This document shows positions 34,027 through 36,387 of a stretch of DNA of 36,387 nucleotides, piece by piece (the first letter of the stretch is position 1; each line of letters opens with the position of its first letter). The stretch covers positions 1 to 36,387 of the forward strand of contig CAMCHJ010000019.1 in assembly GCA_945874665.1 (NCBI GenBank). The letters run 5' to 3'. The position numbers were made by a program, and so were the translations under genes. This stretch comes from Chitinophaga pinensis. Its GTDB lineage: Bacteria; Bacteroidota; Bacteroidia; UBA7662. The notes under the pieces are model-generated. The model was given only the letters and a program-made list of their open reading frames with translations. It made no database searches and was not told the DNA's origin.

Positions 34027-34515
34027 CTATTTCAGGCCGAGTGTGAGACAATAGCTTGCACCTGATCGATCTACCCACTGCGAAATACCAATTCCTAGCT
34101 GAACCTGATCATTTATTTGTGGACACAAAATAAGCTCATAATGCGCTGGCGAATCTATCCAAGCTTGCACAACGCCCTTTGCGGTTTTTGCATGTGATTC
34201 ACCAGCGGGATACCACCGCAAAACATTCTCGCCAAATCCCCTACATCCAAATTTTGCAAATCGATCACTTGGTTCGGCTAAAGGTATGATTTGGCCAATT
34301 CGCCGAAACTCGGTGTGACCGCCTGATCTGGCCTCCGCCATCCAATTTGCATGGTGCTGCGCGGCTCGATCAAGGCATTCACTCGTCCCAAGCGGAGCCA
34401 AGCTCTTCTCAGCTCTAAAAAAGTTAATCTCCGCAATAATCAGTTCACTCAAAGTTTGAGCCCCCACCATATCACTGATTACTAGATAAAAACATATAAA
34501 GATTATCTTTTTCAT
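34027..34515 (-). CDS. Secreted CAP/SCP-domain protein
   Basis: 162 residues. Signal peptide (1-20, VGAQ) and a single, nearly minimal CAP domain: AEINFFRAEKSLAPL, AAQHHANWMAEA, H67 in GGHTEF, E96 in GFGENVL and H125 in WIDSPAHYELIL, with a final strand SYCLTLGLK. The cleft His/Glu residues are all kept. Cysteines at 47, 91, 131 and 156 could form disulfides, which fits an exported protein. It resembles the other two CAP proteins in this region only at the motif level, so these are old paralogues or independent arrivals. Confidence 0.87.
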   Translation of the reverse strand: MKKIIFICFYLVISDMVGAQTLSELIIAEINFFRAEKSLAPLGTSECLDRAAQHHANWMAEARSGGHTEFRRIGQIIPLAEPSDRFAKFGCRGFGENVLRWYPAGESHAKTAKGVVQAWIDSPAHYELILCPQINDQVQLGIGISQWVDRSGASYCLTLGLK

Positions 34516-34737
34516 GATGTTGATTTACCAAACGTGTAGGTAACTACGCCAACCTTATTTCACAGATTCAAAAAATCCTATTGTTTGGGGCCCTTTTGAC
34601 TGTTATCTCCATCATCACATTCAAAACATCAAATTTGTAAACTCAAATGATAAATGTTGTTGCCCCAACTGCTTCTCAGAATTAGATTTAGTGTCAGATA
34701 TTGACCATAAAGGCCCTTTACGGGTCTGTGCGCACAT

Positions 34738-35316
34738 TTAGTAATAGTTATGAAATTCGCTTGGTTGCGGGCAAATATCATGATACGAGGCAACTACTCG
34801 GATTGAATTTCCGTCTAGTTGCGTAATCGTGGTAATAGTTGAATATTTGACGTATTTATTGCCAATCAAATAATTATGATCATTTGAATTGATCCACAAT
34901 TGCACAATCTTGTTTGCAATCACTCGTTTCTCTTCATTAGTAAAGACTGTATCATAGAGCGGATTGCCACGAGCCGGCACCTGTTTTTGACAAAATGCTG
35001 CAATACATTCAGTATCATATCCCTTAAATCTAAATTCTCCTCTAGAGTGATTGAACAGATCATTTGAACGTGATGCATTCAATTCGGTTATCCTAAAGCT
35101 CACCTGGCGGAGGTCGGTGCTATCAAAATAGGCAACAGGTTTGCGGCCCAGTGTTTGTCGATACCTGTTTATCTCTTCCCAAATCATTCTATCTAAATCT
35201 ATATGCTTGCTTTCATTTTTTTGAGCAACTGAAATTTGGGGTAGTAAAAAGAAAAATAGAAGGTAAACCAACTTTAGAATGCCTTCAAACGAAGGATTTA
35301 AGATTTTTTTATTCAT
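34738..35316 (-). CDS. Secreted CAP/SCP-like protein, divergent
   Basis: 192 residues from the ATG at 35316 (a TTG at 35343 would add nine residues). Long signal peptide (1-32, ISVAQ). The CAP plan is visible: MIWEEINRYRQTLGRKPVAY, H90 in LFNHSRG, then E103 in DTECI where GEN is usual, and H147 in LWINSNDHNYLI. The cleft His and Glu are retained, but the surrounding consensus has drifted, so it is a divergent member. It is next to the 162-residue CAP gene on the same strand with a 222-bp gap, so co-transcription is uncertain. Confidence 0.75.
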   Translation of the reverse strand: MNKKILNPSFEGILKLVYLLFFFLLPQISVAQKNESKHIDLDRMIWEEINRYRQTLGRKPVAYFDSTDLRQVSFRITELNASRSNDLFNHSRGEFRFKGYDTECIAAFCQKQVPARGNPLYDTVFTNEEKRVIANKIVQLWINSNDHNYLIGNKYVKYSTITTITQLDGNSIRVVASYHDICPQPSEFHNYY

Positions 35317-35425
35317 AGCTGTTAAATATTTGAATGGGTTCAAGCGGCTCTTTCAGAGCTGCTTTTTTTTCGAGTTTAATAATATCCTAGTTAACAAATA
35401 TTCTTTAATTAGGCCAAAACATGCA

Positions 35426-35818
35426 TCATTCAGGAATTCCCGTGATCACTGCAAGATTTTTGTATTTATTGAATCCTTTTGGGAAATCATCTTCAGAAAA
35501 AGACTTATGCATGGAGATGTCAGAAAATGAAAACAGAGCCTTTGGATTTACTTTCTTTCCTTGATAAGGAATACTCACAGCCCAATGAGAGCTATCCTGC
35601 ACTACAGTATAGTAAGTGGTCATACAAGTGAACTCCAGTAGTTCCGCATTTTTTACCTCTATTCGAGCGCTGTAATTTGCTTCTCCTGCATGAAATATTA
35701 CAAGGCCAAGCAAATCGTTGTTGACAATTATAAATGGGTGATCAGTACTTTTTTTTGAGACTAATAGAATGCCATCGCTGGAAGTGATTAAGTGGAAAGT
35801 TTCGTAAGTTAATTGCAT
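35426..35818 (-). CDS. Hypothetical protein, 130 aa
   Basis: The gene starts MQLTYETFHLITSSDGILLV and has no signal peptide, transmembrane helix or lipobox, so it is probably cytoplasmic. Predicted structure is mostly beta in the first 90 residues (HPFIIVNNDLLGLVIFH, ARIEVKNAELLEFTC) with a charged C-terminus. No family recognised. It lies 74 bp after the end of the truncated gene at the right edge, on the same strand, so the two may be co-transcribed. A small cytoplasmic protein beside a larger one could be a partner or immunity protein, but nothing in the sequence shows that. Confidence 0.6.
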   Translation of the reverse strand: MQLTYETFHLITSSDGILLVSKKSTDHPFIIVNNDLLGLVIFHAGEANYSARIEVKNAELLEFTCMTTYYTVVQDSSHWAVSIPYQGKKVNPKALFSFSDISMHKSFSEDDFPKGFNKYKNLAVITGIPE

Positions 35819-35892
35819 TGCTTTAATTATTTTATTTGGTTAAAATCTCACCGATTAACGGCATTTCATTTACGCTTGTTGTTGTATTGAAA

Positions 35893-36387
35893 TTAAAATC
35901 CATATGGGTGCTTCAGGAAATTTGGATTTTTTTGAGCACAATGCTGAATATAATTGTTGATTTTTATATGCGGGCGTAAAGAATCAAAGTCGGTTCCAAT
36001 GCCACGCACGGATGTAACTCCATCACCTTCGCAGATAATTGAATTTCGATTAACAAATCGATCAGGGTCGTGCCGGAAAAGTTTAAGCGCATAATTAGGC
36101 ACGCTTTGGAGGGCACAAACAAAACTATTTTTACCAAGACACAGCGCTTTTGTGTCTTGTGTCATATTAGGGTCTGCATACCATGCTAGGTTAGCCAATC
36201 GTGTGTCGATTCTCCAGAAACTGTAGTTACGAAAATGACCTGATGAGATCCTGTCCTCTGGCTCAAATAAATCAAAATCTAAGAAATAAGGGAAAGTATC
36301 CGCGAAATGATCTACATTGTTGTGAGCAAAAACAGCATAATTTTTAGGACAAAAAAGCCCCTCAAAGGCAATTTGCCAATTGCGACT
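35893..36387 (-). CDS. C-terminal part of an unrecognised protein (runs off the right edge)
   Basis: The frame is open from the stop at 35893 to the window end (164 residues), with no ATG that would allow an in-window start; a TTG at 36198 could only give a short version. The sequence contains aromatic- and His-rich stretches (CPKNYAVFAHNNVDHFADTF, HFRNYSFWRIDTRLANLAWY) and several cysteines. I recognise no family. Because the N-terminus is missing, export signals cannot be judged. Confidence 0.65.
   Translation of the reverse strand, partial: SRNWQIAFEGLFCPKNYAVFAHNNVDHFADTFPYFLDFDLFEPEDRISSGHFRNYSFWRIDTRLANLAWYADPNMTQDTKALCLGKNSFVCALQSVPNYALKLFRHDPDRFVNRNSIICEGDGVTSVRGIGTDFDSLRPHIKINNYIQHCAQKNPNFLKHPYGF

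Overview
The window comes from a Bacteroidota chromosome, most plausibly a Saprospiria/Cytophagia-like environmental lineage. Four things point there. Upstream of rpsL is an exact TTTG-N19-TAnnTTTG promoter, the form used by the Bacteroidota housekeeping sigma factor. One secreted protein ends in a type IX secretion (T9SS) type A sorting domain. There are many short lipoproteins and outer-membrane barrels ending in F. Shine-Dalgarno sequences are largely absent. No rRNA, tRNA, CRISPR array or intact insertion sequence was found.

Region 1 (1-9426) is housekeeping. It holds the 5' part of rpsL (-), an aminopeptidase P (+), a seven-helix-type membrane protein (+), citrate synthase gltA (-), pterin carbinolamine dehydratase (+), a three-gene proton-translocating transhydrogenase operon (pntAA-pntAB-pntB, -) and hflK-hflC (-). 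The pnt, hfl and carbohydrate operons use 1- or 4-nt stop/start overlaps, so translational coupling is common here.

Region 2 (9779-25235) is a carbohydrate region. Its core is a compact eight-gene minus-strand operon, 23310 down to 12256. In order it encodes a clan GH-A glycosidase, two large outer-membrane barrels, a lipoprotein, a secreted protein with a CBM9-like C-terminus, a GH16 lipoprotein, a GH3 beta-glucosidase and a Nudix-type regulator whose Nudix box has lost its catalytic glutamates. No SusC/SusD pair is present, so this looks like a non-canonical beta-glucan utilisation locus in which the two barrels and the lipoprotein could replace the usual uptake and capture proteins. A FucP/GluP-type sugar permease converges on it, a T9SS-secreted protein with a duplicated carbohydrate-binding-like module lies upstream of the permease, and a GH13 alpha-amylase-type lipoprotein sits on the far side. 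A decayed phage-type BRO-N gene lies between the operon promoter and the GH13 gene.

Region 3 (25506-29087) holds two small secreted tandem-repeat proteins (six 16-residue and six 21-residue repeats) around a small lipoprotein, then a CIA30-domain protein and an MFS transporter.

Region 4 (about 29.1 kb to the end) is visibly more AT-rich, with long intergenic stretches, diverged non-coding repeats and broken genes. It contains an outer-membrane-barrel-like protein, three divergent CAP/SCP-domain secreted proteins, two small lipoproteins, a frameshifted short gene, and two unrecognised genes at the right edge, one of them cut by the window. It reads as an accessory, rapidly changing region.
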